Of a DNA stretch of 64,000 nucleotides, positions 42,182 to 51,563 are shown one piece after another. Location: positions 124,001 through 188,000 of the forward strand of contig NZ_JAAXPA010000006.1 in NCBI RefSeq assembly GCF_012396235.1. The letters run 5' to 3'. The position numbers and the translations under genes were made by a program. Position 1 is the stretch's first letter, and the number at the start of each line of letters is the position of its first letter. The notes under the pieces are model-generated. The model did no database searches and was not told the origin of the DNA. It saw nothing but the letters and a program-made list of their open reading frames with translations. The stretch is from Rhodococcus opacus. GTDB taxonomy: Bacteria; Actinomycetota; Actinomycetes; Mycobacteriales; Mycobacteriaceae.

Positions 42182-44302
42182 ATGACACCTGCGAACAACG
42201 TTCCCGCACTCGCCAATTTCGAGAAGGCGTTCCGCCCCCGATCCGTCGCGGTCATCGGCGCGTCCGACGACGCGACTCGCATCTCCGGGCGCGCCCTGCA
42301 CTACCTGATCCGCGCCGGCTATCGCGGGGAGATCTACCCGGTCAACCACCGCCGCGCCACGGTGCAGGGGCTCCGCGCCTATCCCACCCTCGCCGACGTC
42401 CCCCGGACCCCCGACATCGCGTTGATCGCCCTTCCGTCGCGACTGCTCGAGGACGCCCTCACCGACTGCGTCGAACACGGCGTCGGCGCGGCGGTCGTCT
42501 ACGCGGCGGGCTTCGCCGAGACCGGGTCTGACGGCGGTGCGCTGCAGGACCGGCTCGCCGCCATCGCAGCGGCGGGCAACATCCGGCTGTTCGGCCCCAA
42601 CTGCCTCGGGTTGCTCCACACCGACAGCGGATTCACGGGCACGTTCAGCAGCGCGTTCGACAAAGCCCTGCCGACTCCGGGTGGCGCAGCCATCGTCAGC
42701 CAAAGTGGCGCCTACGGGGGGCATCTCGCGTATCTGTGCGAGAAGCGTGGAATCGGTGTCGGCTACTGGGTGTCCACCGGCAACGAGGCGGGCACCGACG
42801 TCGCGGACTGCATCCACTGGCTCGCCCTCCAGGACGACGTGAGCGTGATCCTGGCATACGCCGAGGGAATCCGCGACGGCGACTCGTTCCGGGCCGCACT
42901 GCGCGCCGCACACGATCACCGCAAGCCTGTCGTGTTCATGAAGGTCGGGCAGTCCGCGGCAGGCGCGACCGCCGCACAATCCCACACGGCGAGTCTCGCC
43001 GGCGCCGACGCGGTGTTCGACGGACTCTGCGCGCAATACGGTGTCTACCGCGCGCAGACCACGCAGGAACAGGTGGATGTCGCCTACGCCGCCGTCCGCG
43101 GACGCTTTCCGTCCGGCCGCAGCCTCGGAATCATCACCGTCTCGGGCGGTTTCGGTGTGCAGCTGTGCGACGCCGCCGAACGCGGCGTCCTCGAAGTCAC
43201 GCCCCTCGCCGAATCGGGGCGGGCGAAACTCCGCGCGCTCAATCCGATGGGCAGCGACGACAATCCCTGCGACACCACCGCCGGCTGGCTCAACGACATG
43301 AGCCTGATCACCAAGACATTCGACGTCATGTACTCCGACGGCGGCTACGACAGCATCATCGGATCGTTCACCATGCTGCCCGACTCCCTCACCTACGGCG
43401 CGGAGATCCGCACGGCCATCGGAGCGGGGACGAGGGAATTCCTCGACCGTCCGACGGCGCTGTGCATGGAGGCGCGCCCCGAGGTGGTCCGGGCGTACGA
43501 GAGCGACGGCTTCCTCGTCTTCGACGACTCCGAGCGTGCCGTCACCGCGCTCGCCGCCCTCGCATACTTCGTCGAGCATTTCGACACCCCGATAGCCAGC
43601 CACCGAAAGCGCACCACGCGAGTCGACCTCGGCGGAGAGCCGTTGTCGGAACACGCCGCCCAGCAGATCCTGGCCGACGCCGGCATCCCCTTCCCCGCCT
43701 CGACCGTGGTCACCCACCCCGACGACGTCGCGAAGGCGGCCGCCGATCTCGGTTTCCCCCTGGTCATGAAGATCGTCTCGCCCGACATCGCACACAAGAC
43801 GGAGATCGGTGGTGTCATCCTCGACGTCGAGGACGAGGCCCAGGCGAGCGCGGCTTATCTGACGCTTCTCGAACGCGCGAACGCAGCGGTGCCCGGTGCC
43901 CGCATCGAGGGTGTGCTCCTCGGCGTGATGTGCCCGAAGGGTGTCGAAACCATCGTGGGCGTGACCAACGATCCCGCCTTCGGCCCCACCGTCATGTTCG
44001 GGCTCGGTGGCATGCAGGCCGAATTGTTCCGCGACGTCGCGTTCCGCGTCGGTGAACTCGACCACGCCGAAGCTGTGAATCTGATCCGGGAGATCAAGGG
44101 TTATCCCCTTCTCACGGGGTTTCGCGGTGCTGCCCCCGCGGATGTCGACGCGCTCGCGGACCTCCTGGTCGCCGTGTCGAGGTTCGCCGTCACCCACGCC
44201 GACCAACTCGACTCCCTCGACCTCAACCCGGTGCTGATTCTCGAGGAGGGCCGCGGCGCGCTCGCCCTCGACGCACTGATCACGGTGCGGACCACCTCGT
44301 GA
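42182..44302 (+). CDS. NDP-forming acyl-CoA synthetase
   Basis: 706-residue enzyme of the acetate-CoA ligase (ADP-forming) family, alpha and beta parts fused. CoA-binding domain at residues 15-150 (RPRSVAVIGASDD, YPVNHRRATVQGL). The phosphohistidine loop is QSHTASLAGADAVFDG with H268. The ATP-grasp domain covers the last 220 residues (LAEHAAQQILADAGIPFPAS-like region, FPLVMKIVSPDIAHKTEIGG, GARIEGVLL). ATG 42182 is chosen over earlier starts because it gives the usual N-terminus with GAGG upstream. First gene of the catabolic operon; it activates the imported acid to its CoA ester. Confidence 0.9.
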   Translation: MTPANNVPALANFEKAFRPRSVAVIGASDDATRISGRALHYLIRAGYRGEIYPVNHRRATVQGLRAYPTLADVPRTPDIALIALPSRLLEDALTDCVEHGVGAAVVYAAGFAETGSDGGALQDRLAAIAAAGNIRLFGPNCLGLLHTDSGFTGTFSSAFDKALPTPGGAAIVSQSGAYGGHLAYLCEKRGIGVGYWVSTGNEAGTDVADCIHWLALQDDVSVILAYAEGIRDGDSFRAALRAAHDHRKPVVFMKVGQSAAGATAAQSHTASLAGADAVFDGLCAQYGVYRAQTTQEQVDVAYAAVRGRFPSGRSLGIITVSGGFGVQLCDAAERGVLEVTPLAESGRAKLRALNPMGSDDNPCDTTAGWLNDMSLITKTFDVMYSDGGYDSIIGSFTMLPDSLTYGAEIRTAIGAGTREFLDRPTALCMEARPEVVRAYESDGFLVFDDSERAVTALAALAYFVEHFDTPIASHRKRTTRVDLGGEPLSEHAAQQILADAGIPFPASTVVTHPDDVAKAAADLGFPLVMKIVSPDIAHKTEIGGVILDVEDEAQASAAYLTLLERANAAVPGARIEGVLLGVMCPKGVETIVGVTNDPAFGPTVMFGLGGMQAELFRDVAFRVGELDHAEAVNLIREIKGYPLLTGFRGAAPADVDALADLLVAVSRFAVTHADQLDSLDLNPVLILEEGRGALALDALITVRTTS

Positions 44303-44342
44303 TCACAGGCATCACCCCGACAACGAAGGCAGGAGCAATCCC

Positions 44343-45092
44343 ATGGATCTGGAACTGACCGGCAAGGTCGCCATCGTCACCGGCTCGGCCCGCGGACTCG
44401 GCGAAGCCACCGCCCGAAGGCTCGCCGCGGAGGGCGCGCACGTCGTCGTCACCGACATCGACGGGGAGGCAGCGGCACTGACCGCCAAGGATATCGTCGC
44501 GCAGGGCCACAGCGCGCACAGCATCCGCGGCGACATCACCAAGTCCACCGACGTCGACGCTCTGGTCGTGGAGACAGTCGACCGCTTCGGCGGAATCCAC
44601 ATCCTGGTCAACAACGCCGGGTTTCCGCGCGACGGCGTTCTCACCAAGATGAGCGAAAGCGACTGGGACGACGTCGTCGACGTAATCCTCAAAGGCGCCT
44701 ACTTCACCTGCAAATCGGTCTTGCCGTATCTGATCGAGCAGCGGTGGGGCCGGATCGTCAACATCTCCTCACGCGCCCACTTCGGCAACCCCGGTCAGGC
44801 CAACTACGCCAGCGCGAAGGCCGGCCTCCTCGGGCTCACCCGCGCACTCGCACTCGAAGAGGGCCGGTTCGGAATCACCGTGAACGCCGTCGCGCCCGGT
44901 TTCGTTGCCACGGAGGCGGTCCGCTCGCTCGGACACTTCGAGAAGATCAAGGACAAGGCGATCGAGAGCACACCCCTGCGCCGCGTGGGGACGCCCGAGG
45001 ACATCGCCGACGCCGTCGCCTTCCTCGCGTCCGAACGCGCGAGCTTCGTCAGCGGCGAAACGCTGCACGTGACCGGCGGCCGGTTCGGCTGA
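44343..45092 (+). CDS. Short-chain dehydrogenase/reductase (FabG-like)
   Basis: 249-residue SDR. Nucleotide motif TGSARGLG at residues 13-20, NNAG near residue 90, catalytic Ser in ISSRAHFG and Tyr/Lys in YASAK. The Asp in VVTDIDGEA suggests NAD(H) preference. ATG 44343. It lies in the CoA-ligase operon and would oxidise a 3-hydroxyacyl-CoA to 3-oxoacyl-CoA before the thiolase step. Confidence 0.9.
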   Translation: MDLELTGKVAIVTGSARGLGEATARRLAAEGAHVVVTDIDGEAAALTAKDIVAQGHSAHSIRGDITKSTDVDALVVETVDRFGGIHILVNNAGFPRDGVLTKMSESDWDDVVDVILKGAYFTCKSVLPYLIEQRWGRIVNISSRAHFGNPGQANYASAKAGLLGLTRALALEEGRFGITVNAVAPGFVATEAVRSLGHFEKIKDKAIESTPLRRVGTPEDIADAVAFLASERASFVSGETLHVTGGRFG

Positions 45093-45135
45093 CCCGACTC
45101 GACTTCCTCCCCCACCCCTCGACCTCGGAGACACC

Positions 45136-46530
45136 ATGCCCCTCTCGGAGACCCACCCCAGTTCGGCGAGCCGCACGCGCCACACCGACGCACCCCCACC
45201 CGGCCGCACCAGAATCCGCTTCCTGATCGTCGCACTGCTCTTCATCGTGTCGACACTCAACAACGCCGACCGTGCGATCCTGTCGATCACCGGCACCGAG
45301 ATCAAGGCCGATCTCGGTATCAGCGCCATCACCCTCGGCTACCTGTTCTCCGCGTTCGCGTGGGCGTACATGCTGGCGCAGATCCCCGGCGGACGGCTCG
45401 TCGACCGCTTCGGCGCCAAGCGGATGTATGCCATCAGCATCTTCGTCTGGTCACTCTTCACCCTGCTGCAGGGCTTCGTCCCGCTCATGGGGCTCGGCGC
45501 CGCGGTCGCCGCGCTGTTCGCCCTGCGCATCGGTGTCGGCATCGCGGAGGGGCCCGCCTACCCGTCTAATGGCCGCGTGGTAGCCACCTGGTTCCCGTCG
45601 TCCGAACGGGCCACCGCGTCCGCCATCTTCAATTCGTCTCAGTACGCGGCGGCGGTGGTGTTCACCCCGTTCATGGCGTGGCTCACGCACGCGCACGGAT
45701 GGCACTCCGCGTACCTCGTCATGGGCGCCATCGGCATGGCGCTGAGCGCAGTGTGGCTGAAGTTCTACGACCAGCCACGCAAGCACAGAATGGCCAACGA
45801 CGCCGAAATCGAGTACATCGCCGACGGCGGTGCGCTGGTCGACATCGAGGAGGCGAGTTCGGCACCGGACGCCCCGAAAATCAACACCTGGGAAGCGATT
45901 CGTCAGCTCCTCGGCAGCCGGATGATGCTCGGGCTGTATGCCGGCCAATTCTTCATCACCACCATCGTGTACTTCTTTCTCACCTGGTTCCCGATCTACC
46001 TCATCGAGGAACTCGGCATGCCCCTGCTCGACGCCGGACTCGCCGCGTCCATCCCCGCGATCTTCGGCTTCCTGGGCGGGATCCTCGGCGGAGTCCTGTC
46101 GGACCGCCTGCTCACCCGGGGCGTGTCCCTCACATGGGCCCGCAAGATTCCGATCATCACCGGTCTCACGCTGTCGACCGTCATCGTCCTGTGCAACTTC
46201 ACCACTTCGCAGACCGCCGTCATCCTCTTCATGGTGCTGGCGTTCTTCGGCAAGGGACTCGGCAGCCTGGGCTGGACCATCGTCTCGGACACCTCCCCCA
46301 AGGAGGCGGCCGGACTGTCGGGCGGCCTGTTCAACACATTCGCGAATGCCGCGGGTATCACCACCCCGATCGCCATCGGCTACATCGTCGACACCACCGG
46401 CTCGTACGACGGAGCGCTGATCTTCGTCGGTGTCAGTGCGGCACTGGCGGTCTGCAGCTTCCTGTTCATCATGGGCAAGATCACCCGAGTCGAGTTGACT
46501 CCGGATCGGAACGGAGTCCGCCATGCCTGA
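45136..46530 (+). CDS. MFS transporter (anion:cation symporter type)
   Basis: 464-residue 12-helix carrier. After a Pro/Thr-rich leader, the first helix is FLIVALLFIVSTLNNADRAI. The loop 2-3 MFS motif (GRLVDRFGAKRMY) and the ACS-family segment YPSNGRVVATWFP (about residue 142) are present. The central loop is acidic. Family members import organic acids with protons. It overlaps the next gene by 8 bases, so import and degradation are coexpressed. Confidence 0.9.
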   Translation: MPLSETHPSSASRTRHTDAPPPGRTRIRFLIVALLFIVSTLNNADRAILSITGTEIKADLGISAITLGYLFSAFAWAYMLAQIPGGRLVDRFGAKRMYAISIFVWSLFTLLQGFVPLMGLGAAVAALFALRIGVGIAEGPAYPSNGRVVATWFPSSERATASAIFNSSQYAAAVVFTPFMAWLTHAHGWHSAYLVMGAIGMALSAVWLKFYDQPRKHRMANDAEIEYIADGGALVDIEEASSAPDAPKINTWEAIRQLLGSRMMLGLYAGQFFITTIVYFFLTWFPIYLIEELGMPLLDAGLAASIPAIFGFLGGILGGVLSDRLLTRGVSLTWARKIPIITGLTLSTVIVLCNFTTSQTAVILFMVLAFFGKGLGSLGWTIVSDTSPKEAAGLSGGLFNTFANAAGITTPIAIGYIVDTTGSYDGALIFVGVSAALAVCSFLFIMGKITRVELTPDRNGVRHA

Positions 46531-47317
46531 CGTGCACGTGCATCTCACGATCGAGAACGGTGTCGCGATACTGACCCTCGACAATCCACCGCTCAACGTC
46601 GTGACCCTGGAATTGACACGGCAGCTCGGCGACCGCCTCGACGCCCTCGCGATCGACGACACGGTGCGCGCCGTCGTCGTGACCGGTGCCGGAAGCCGGG
46701 CGTTCTGCGCCGGATCAGACATCTCCGAGTTCCACGAGATGATGGAACCGGGCCAGGTGGTGGAGAAGAAGCTGCGACGGCAGAATGAGATCTTCCAGTT
46801 CCTCGCACACTTCCCGAAGCCCACGGTGGCGGCCCTGGGCGGTCTCACCCTCGGCGGCGGACTCGAAATCGCCTGCTGCTGCGACCTGTTGATCGCCGAG
46901 GAACACGTCTCGCTGGCGCTACCGGAGATCAAGCTCGGGGTCTTCCCGAGCAGCGGCGGAACGTTCCGCACCACACGGCGGATCGGGATCGGCCGTGCCA
47001 AGCGGATGATGTTCTTCGGTGACCCGATCGATGCCCCGACCGCACTCGACTGGGGTCTGGTCGACGCTGTGGTTCCCCGGGGCACCGCACTTGCCGAGGC
47101 GCGGCGCTGGGCCGGGATCCTCACCCGTCGACCCGCTTTCGCTCTGGAGCTGTGCAAATCGGTGATCAATGCGGCCGGCGACCTGGACGAGGATCAGCTC
47201 GTGCAGAAATCCCTGACCGCGAGCGACCGTGTGTTCAGTTCCCCCGAATGCCGCGAAGGGGTGCGTGCCTTCTTCGCCAAGACGACCCCCGATTTTCGAA
47301 TTCAGGAGCACTCATGA
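46523..47317 (+). CDS. Enoyl-CoA hydratase/isomerase
   Basis: 264-residue crotonase. GSRAFCAGSDISEF forms the oxyanion-hole region, AALGGLTLGGGLEIACCCDLL the second, and LPEIKLGVFPSSGGTFR follows, where Glu is the expected catalytic residue. Start ATG 46523 overlaps the MFS stop. It hydrates the enoyl-CoA made by the operon's CoA synthetase. Confidence 0.9.
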   Translation: MPDVHVHLTIENGVAILTLDNPPLNVVTLELTRQLGDRLDALAIDDTVRAVVVTGAGSRAFCAGSDISEFHEMMEPGQVVEKKLRRQNEIFQFLAHFPKPTVAALGGLTLGGGLEIACCCDLLIAEEHVSLALPEIKLGVFPSSGGTFRTTRRIGIGRAKRMMFFGDPIDAPTALDWGLVDAVVPRGTALAEARRWAGILTRRPAFALELCKSVINAAGDLDEDQLVQKSLTASDRVFSSPECREGVRAFFAKTTPDFRIQEHS

Positions 47318-48510
47318 GAAGAGCCGCGATCGTCGCCCCGTCCCGGACCGCCATCGGCGCCTTCGGCGGTGCCCTGAAGAACGTCACCGTGGAGGATCTC
47401 GGTGCCGCGGTGGCCACAGCCGTGGTCGAGCGCAGCGGCATAGACCCCGCACTGATCGAGGACATGGTGTTCGCGCAGTCGTATGCGAACAGTGAGACAC
47501 CGTGCGTCGGACGCTGGATCGCGCTACAGGCGGGCTTCCCCGTCGACGTCGCCGGAATGCAGCTGGACCGCCGATGTGGTGGCGGCCTGCAGTCGATCGC
47601 CACCGCGGCCATGATGGTGCAGAGCGGCGCCGCAGACGTGGTGATGGCCGGCGGCGTCGAATGCATGAGCAACGTCGAGTTCTACACCACCGACATGCGC
47701 TGGGGTTCCCGTCAGGGAACGGTGAAACTGCACGACCGCCTCGACCGCGGCCGGGAACGGTCTCAGCCCGTCGAACGATTCGGCTACATCTCCGGGATGA
47801 TCGAGACGGTGGAGAACCTCGCGACCGGATACGGCATCTCCCGCGAGTCCGCCGACGCCTTCGCCGCTCAGAGTCATCACCGTGCCGCCGCCGCGTGGCA
47901 CGAGGGACGCTTCACGGACGAGGTCGTGCCGATCAAGGTTCCGCAGCGCAGAGCCGAGCCCGTGATCTTCGACCGAGACGAGGGAATCCGGGCCGACTCG
48001 AGCGTCGAGAAGCTCGCGACGCTGCGCACCGTCATGCCGAACGGCACCGTCACGGCAGGCAACGCCTGCCAGCAGAACGATGCCGCCGCGGCGTGTCTCG
48101 TGGTCGCCGAGGATCAGCTGGGCCGGCTCGATCTCGAACCTCTCGGCTTCCTGCACGGGTGGGCAGCCGTCGGATGCGAACCCGCCGAAATGGGAATCGG
48201 CCCGGTCCCGGCGGTGCGGAAGCTGTTCCGAAAACTCGGACTGGGATTCGGCGACATGGACCTCGTCGAAGTCAACGAGGCCTTCGCAGTTCAGGTCCTC
48301 GCCGTGCTGCAGGGCTTCGGGTACGAAGACGAGTCGAAGGTCAACGTCAACGGCTCCGGAATCTCCCTCGGCCACCCCGTCGGCGCCACCGGTTCCCGGA
48401 TCATGACAACACTGCTCCACGAACTGAAGCGTCGCGGCGGACGCTACGGACTGGAAACGATGTGCATCGGCGGCGGGCAGGGCATCGCCGCCGTCTTCGA
48501 ATCCGCGTGA
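47314..48510 (+). CDS. Acetyl-CoA acyltransferase (thiolase)
   Basis: 398-residue degradative thiolase. Nucleophilic C88 in LDRRCGGGLQ, NEAFAVQVLA, GHP in ISLGHPVGATG and the final Cys in MCIGGGQG are all present. ATG 47314 overlaps the hydratase stop by four bases. It cleaves a 3-oxoacyl-CoA with CoA and is the last step of the operon. Confidence 0.92.
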   Translation: MRRAAIVAPSRTAIGAFGGALKNVTVEDLGAAVATAVVERSGIDPALIEDMVFAQSYANSETPCVGRWIALQAGFPVDVAGMQLDRRCGGGLQSIATAAMMVQSGAADVVMAGGVECMSNVEFYTTDMRWGSRQGTVKLHDRLDRGRERSQPVERFGYISGMIETVENLATGYGISRESADAFAAQSHHRAAAAWHEGRFTDEVVPIKVPQRRAEPVIFDRDEGIRADSSVEKLATLRTVMPNGTVTAGNACQQNDAAAACLVVAEDQLGRLDLEPLGFLHGWAAVGCEPAEMGIGPVPAVRKLFRKLGLGFGDMDLVEVNEAFAVQVLAVLQGFGYEDESKVNVNGSGISLGHPVGATGSRIMTTLLHELKRRGGRYGLETMCIGGGQGIAAVFESA

Positions 48511-48616
48511 GCATTCGCGCTCGTCGTCCTGAACTCGGCGCGCATACCGGGGACAGCTTCACGGTCTCGCCCCGGATCGACGATGCGCGCCGGGTCTCGG
48601 CGAACTCGCCCCTCGA

Positions 48617-49306
48617 TCAGCCGATCGGCTGCGGCATCCGGACTGTTCGGTAGCTGCAGCTGATTTCGTCACCGGTGGACGGATCACGCAGAGCGACCTT
48701 CCAGGAGTCGGCGAACTGGTTCACGCCGTGCCGCATCGAGATCGTCCCCGACACGAGAACGGTGCCCGGCGTGTGCAGTCCCCTCTCGCGAAGGACGTCG
48801 AGCCAGTACTTCGGTGCGAGCAGGTCGGCGAGCGTCCCGGTCTGGATCAGGGTGGACGGTTCGCCGTCGCCTTCGCCGACCCATGCCGACAGGGTGATGT
48901 CGTCGAGGCGGTCGGCGATATCCGACAACCGCCAGGCGCGGGACCCGAGAACGTCGGGTGCGGCGTTCTTGCTCCACGCCACGCTGTGTACCTCGAGGTC
49001 GCGGTCAGTGTGGTCGCAGGCGACGGTCAGCAGTACGTCGTCCTCGGTGATCACCAGGGCCCACTCGGCCTCTCCGGAGGTCCGGTCGTGCTGGACGAAG
49101 ACCTCGGTGGTCTGCTGCGCAAGGTAGGGCGAGATGGGGTACATCGCAGGGATGGTCGTAGGCGCCGGTACGCCCAGTTCTGCAAGTTCGGCGATGTGCG
49201 ACGCAACCTCTTCCTGGTTGCGTCCGGCATAACCGGCGTTGAGGAGGGTGGTGACCTCAACGGTGTCGACGGTGCCGTCCGGCAGGGTGAACGTGAGCTG
49301 CGACAT
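48617..49306 (-). CDS. DUF2848 family protein
   Basis: 229-residue protein of the DUF2848 family, distantly related to fumarylacetoacetate hydrolase-like folds. The family core YAGRNQEEVASHIAELAELG, then PTTIPAMYPISPYL and later LVSGTISMRHGVNQFADSW, is present. No catalytic mechanism is established. It is divergent from the MHS transporter at 49507, and the shared 200-base region holds the TGTATACA operator pair, so it should be coregulated with the nitrilase and transporter. Confidence 0.75.
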   Translation of the reverse strand: MSQLTFTLPDGTVDTVEVTTLLNAGYAGRNQEEVASHIAELAELGVPAPTTIPAMYPISPYLAQQTTEVFVQHDRTSGEAEWALVITEDDVLLTVACDHTDRDLEVHSVAWSKNAAPDVLGSRAWRLSDIADRLDDITLSAWVGEGDGEPSTLIQTGTLADLLAPKYWLDVLRERGLHTPGTVLVSGTISMRHGVNQFADSWKVALRDPSTGDEISCSYRTVRMPQPIG

Positions 49307-49406
49307 TTGGAGAGTCTCCTGAAGTTCTGGCCCCGGTTCCCTCTCGAGATCAGGGCGTTTTGTTACTTTCTTGGTTTTTCTGCGCCGAGGGCTTGCGCAT
49401 ACGTCT

Positions 49407-49425
49407 TGTATACAGCAAGTATATG
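49407..49425. promoter_or_regulatory. Candidate GntR operator, site 1
   Basis: TGTATACA (49407-49414) and AGTATATG (49418-49425) are separated by three bases, so two 8-bp dyads repeat every 11 bases. The same arrangement is found upstream of the GntR gene (51516-51534). Located between the divergent DUF2848 and MHS transporter genes. Confidence 0.5.
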
Positions 49426-49506
49426 TCTAGTACAACGGCAGCGGTGAGCTGAACCACAGAAGAACCGGGCCGTGCGGGACCAGAATTCAACCCACAAGGA
49501 GTTGTC

Positions 49507-50877
49507 ATGATCGGAGAGTCCACCTCCGTCGATGCCGGCAGGTCGGCACCCGTAGACAGGAAGGGACTGGCGAAAGCTTTCGCCGCCAGTCTCACGGGTA
49601 CCGCATTGGAGTGGTACGACTTCGCGGTCTACTCGGCGGCGGCCGCCCTGATCTTTCCGCAGATATTCTTCCCGGACAGCGACCCCCTCACGGGAACCTT
49701 GCTCGCGTTCTCCACCTACGCCGTCGGCTACGTGGCGCGGCCGATCGGAGGGTTCGTCTTCGGACGCCTCGGCGACGTCATCGGACGCAAACAACTGCTG
49801 GTGATCACCCTGCTCCTGATCGGTGTGACGACCTTCGCGATCGGCCTGCTTCCCGGCTACGACCGTATCGGTATCGCGGCACCCGCCATTCTCGTGATCC
49901 TGCGGTTCGCGCAGGGCGTGGCGGTCGGCGGAGAGTGGGGCGGCGCCGTCCTCCTGTCGAGCGAATACGGCAACCCACGCCAACGCGGCTTCTGGTCATC
50001 CGCAGCTCAAATAGGACCTCCCGCAGGCAACCTGATGGCCAACGGAGCGCTCGCCCTCCTCACCATCTCCATGACCGAGGCCCAATTCGAGTCCTGGGGA
50101 TGGCGTCTCGCCTTCCTTCTGTCCGCGCTACTCGTCGGCTTCGGCCTGTGGATTCGCCTGAAGCTCGAAGACACCCCTGTCTTCAAGGCCCTGCAGGAGT
50201 CCGGCGACCGCGCCGAAGCCCCCATCCGCGACGTACTCACAAAGCAGACCCGGCCACTCGTCGCCGCGATCCTGTCGCGTATCGCCCCGGACGTGATCTA
50301 CGCACTCTTCACGGTCTTCGCGATCACGTACGGCACCCGTGAACTCGGCTTCGAGCGTGGCGAAGTACTCACCGCAATCCTGGTCGGCTCGGCATTCCAG
50401 CTGGGCCTGATCCCCCTTGCCGGGGCACTTTCGGATCGCATCAACCGCCGCCTGGTCTATGCCGTCGCCGCTGTCGGCGGTGTCGTTTGGAGCGCCCTCT
50501 TCTTCCTCGTCATCGGTGGCGGCTCATTCCCGCTGCTCATCGTCGGGGTGGTCGTCGGGCTCGCGTTCCACTCGTTCATGTACGGACCCCAGGCGGCGTT
50601 CGTCACCGAACAGTTCACGGTCGCCTTGCGCTCGACCGGCAGTTCACTCGCCTACACGATTGCCGGCGTGTTCGGCGGTGCGATGGCACCGCTGATCTTC
50701 ACCTACCTACTGAGCAGGACCGACAGCTGGGTGCCGATCGCCGTCTACGTGCTGATCGTCGGAGTGCTGACCCTGATCGGTCTCGCGCTGGGGCGCAACC
50801 CCGACCCGACCGAGGACGAGCACTACGCACTACTGGCCAGCGAGAACGCTAGGCACGCAAGAGAATCTGAAGCGTAA
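49507..50877 (+). CDS. MHS family MFS transporter
   Basis: 456-residue metabolite:H+ symporter of the ProP/KgtP/ShiA type. The signature GTALEWYDFAVYSAAAALIF opens helix 1, GGFVFGRLGDVIGRKQLLV is the loop 2-3 motif, and GGEWGGAVLLSSEYGNPRQRG is the typical helix 5 segment. ATG 49507 follows AAGGAG. Its 3' end overlaps the convergent GntR gene by 29 bases. Substrate likely a carboxylate or zwitterion produced or processed by the neighbouring nitrilase. Confidence 0.9.
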   Translation: MIGESTSVDAGRSAPVDRKGLAKAFAASLTGTALEWYDFAVYSAAAALIFPQIFFPDSDPLTGTLLAFSTYAVGYVARPIGGFVFGRLGDVIGRKQLLVITLLLIGVTTFAIGLLPGYDRIGIAAPAILVILRFAQGVAVGGEWGGAVLLSSEYGNPRQRGFWSSAAQIGPPAGNLMANGALALLTISMTEAQFESWGWRLAFLLSALLVGFGLWIRLKLEDTPVFKALQESGDRAEAPIRDVLTKQTRPLVAAILSRIAPDVIYALFTVFAITYGTRELGFERGEVLTAILVGSAFQLGLIPLAGALSDRINRRLVYAVAAVGGVVWSALFFLVIGGGSFPLLIVGVVVGLAFHSFMYGPQAAFVTEQFTVALRSTGSSLAYTIAGVFGGAMAPLIFTYLLSRTDSWVPIAVYVLIVGVLTLIGLALGRNPDPTEDEHYALLASENARHARESEA

Positions 50878-51520
50878 CCTCGAGATGAGTGTTGATCTTC
50901 TCGTGCACCAGGCTCTCGTCGCCGGCTTCGAGCGCGTCGATGATGGCCTGGTGCTCGGCGCACACCCGATGTTGCCGATCGGACGCACTGAAGAGCGCCG
51001 TCAGACCGACACGGAGCTGGCGCGCCCGGAGTCCGGAGTAGGTGCGCGACAGCAACTCGCTCCCGGCCGCATCGATGAGGAACTGATGGAAACGGCCATC
51101 CCAGTCGATGAAGGCACGGGCCGCTTCTGCGCTCGGATCGGTCGCGAACGCTTCCTGCTCCGCCAGCGCCGAACGCATCACTTCGAGGGGTACCCGCCCC
51201 TCCTCCAGGGCGCGGCTGGCGGCGTGACGTTCGAGGACACCGCGCAACTCCATCAGTTCCGCGATCTGCCGGCCCGACATCGCGGGGACGTGCGCCCCGC
51301 GCTTGGGCACCATTTCGACGAGGCCCTCCGCCTGAAGCATGAGCAGCGCCTCACGAACGGGAGTGCGGGACACGCCGACCCGCGTCGCGAGTTCCTGCTC
51401 GTTGAGAAAGGAACCGGTTGCCGCCGGCGACGTCAGCACCTGATCCCTGACGTACAGATAGGCCTTCTCTCGACCCGACAACTCGACAGCTGGACCCTCG
51501 GTCCCACCCATTTCTTGCAT
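50849..51520 (-). CDS. GntR family (FadR/FCD) regulator
   Basis: 223-residue repressor. Winged-helix N-terminus at about 15-75 (KAYLYVRDQVL, LNEQELATRVGVSRTPVREAL, LVEMVPKRGAHVP) and FCD C-terminal helical domain with the metal-binding Asp/His residues (DWDGRFHQFLIDAAG, CAEHQAIIDAL). ATG 51520 lies inside the operator repeat 51516-51534; ATG 51511 is the alternative start. It is divergent from the nitrilase gene, so autoregulation is likely. Confidence 0.88.
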   Translation of the reverse strand: MQEMGGTEGPAVELSGREKAYLYVRDQVLTSPAATGSFLNEQELATRVGVSRTPVREALLMLQAEGLVEMVPKRGAHVPAMSGRQIAELMELRGVLERHAASRALEEGRVPLEVMRSALAEQEAFATDPSAEAARAFIDWDGRFHQFLIDAAGSELLSRTYSGLRARQLRVGLTALFSASDRQHRVCAEHQAIIDALEAGDESLVHEKINTHLEVTLQILLRA

Positions 51521-51534
51521 ACAACATGTATACA
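51516..51534. promoter_or_regulatory. Candidate GntR operator, site 2
   Basis: TGCATACA (51516-51523) and TGTATACA (51527-51534) with a three-base spacer, overlapping the proposed GntR start codon. Same two-dyad, 11-base periodic layout as 49407-49425. Confidence 0.55.
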
Positions 51535-51563
51535 CCACATCACCAGCAGCTAGGAGCAATATA

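Noticed and set aside
42164..44206. 680-codon reverse frame opposite the acyl-CoA synthetase
   Set aside because: Biased composition and no domains; the forward protein has full family motifs.
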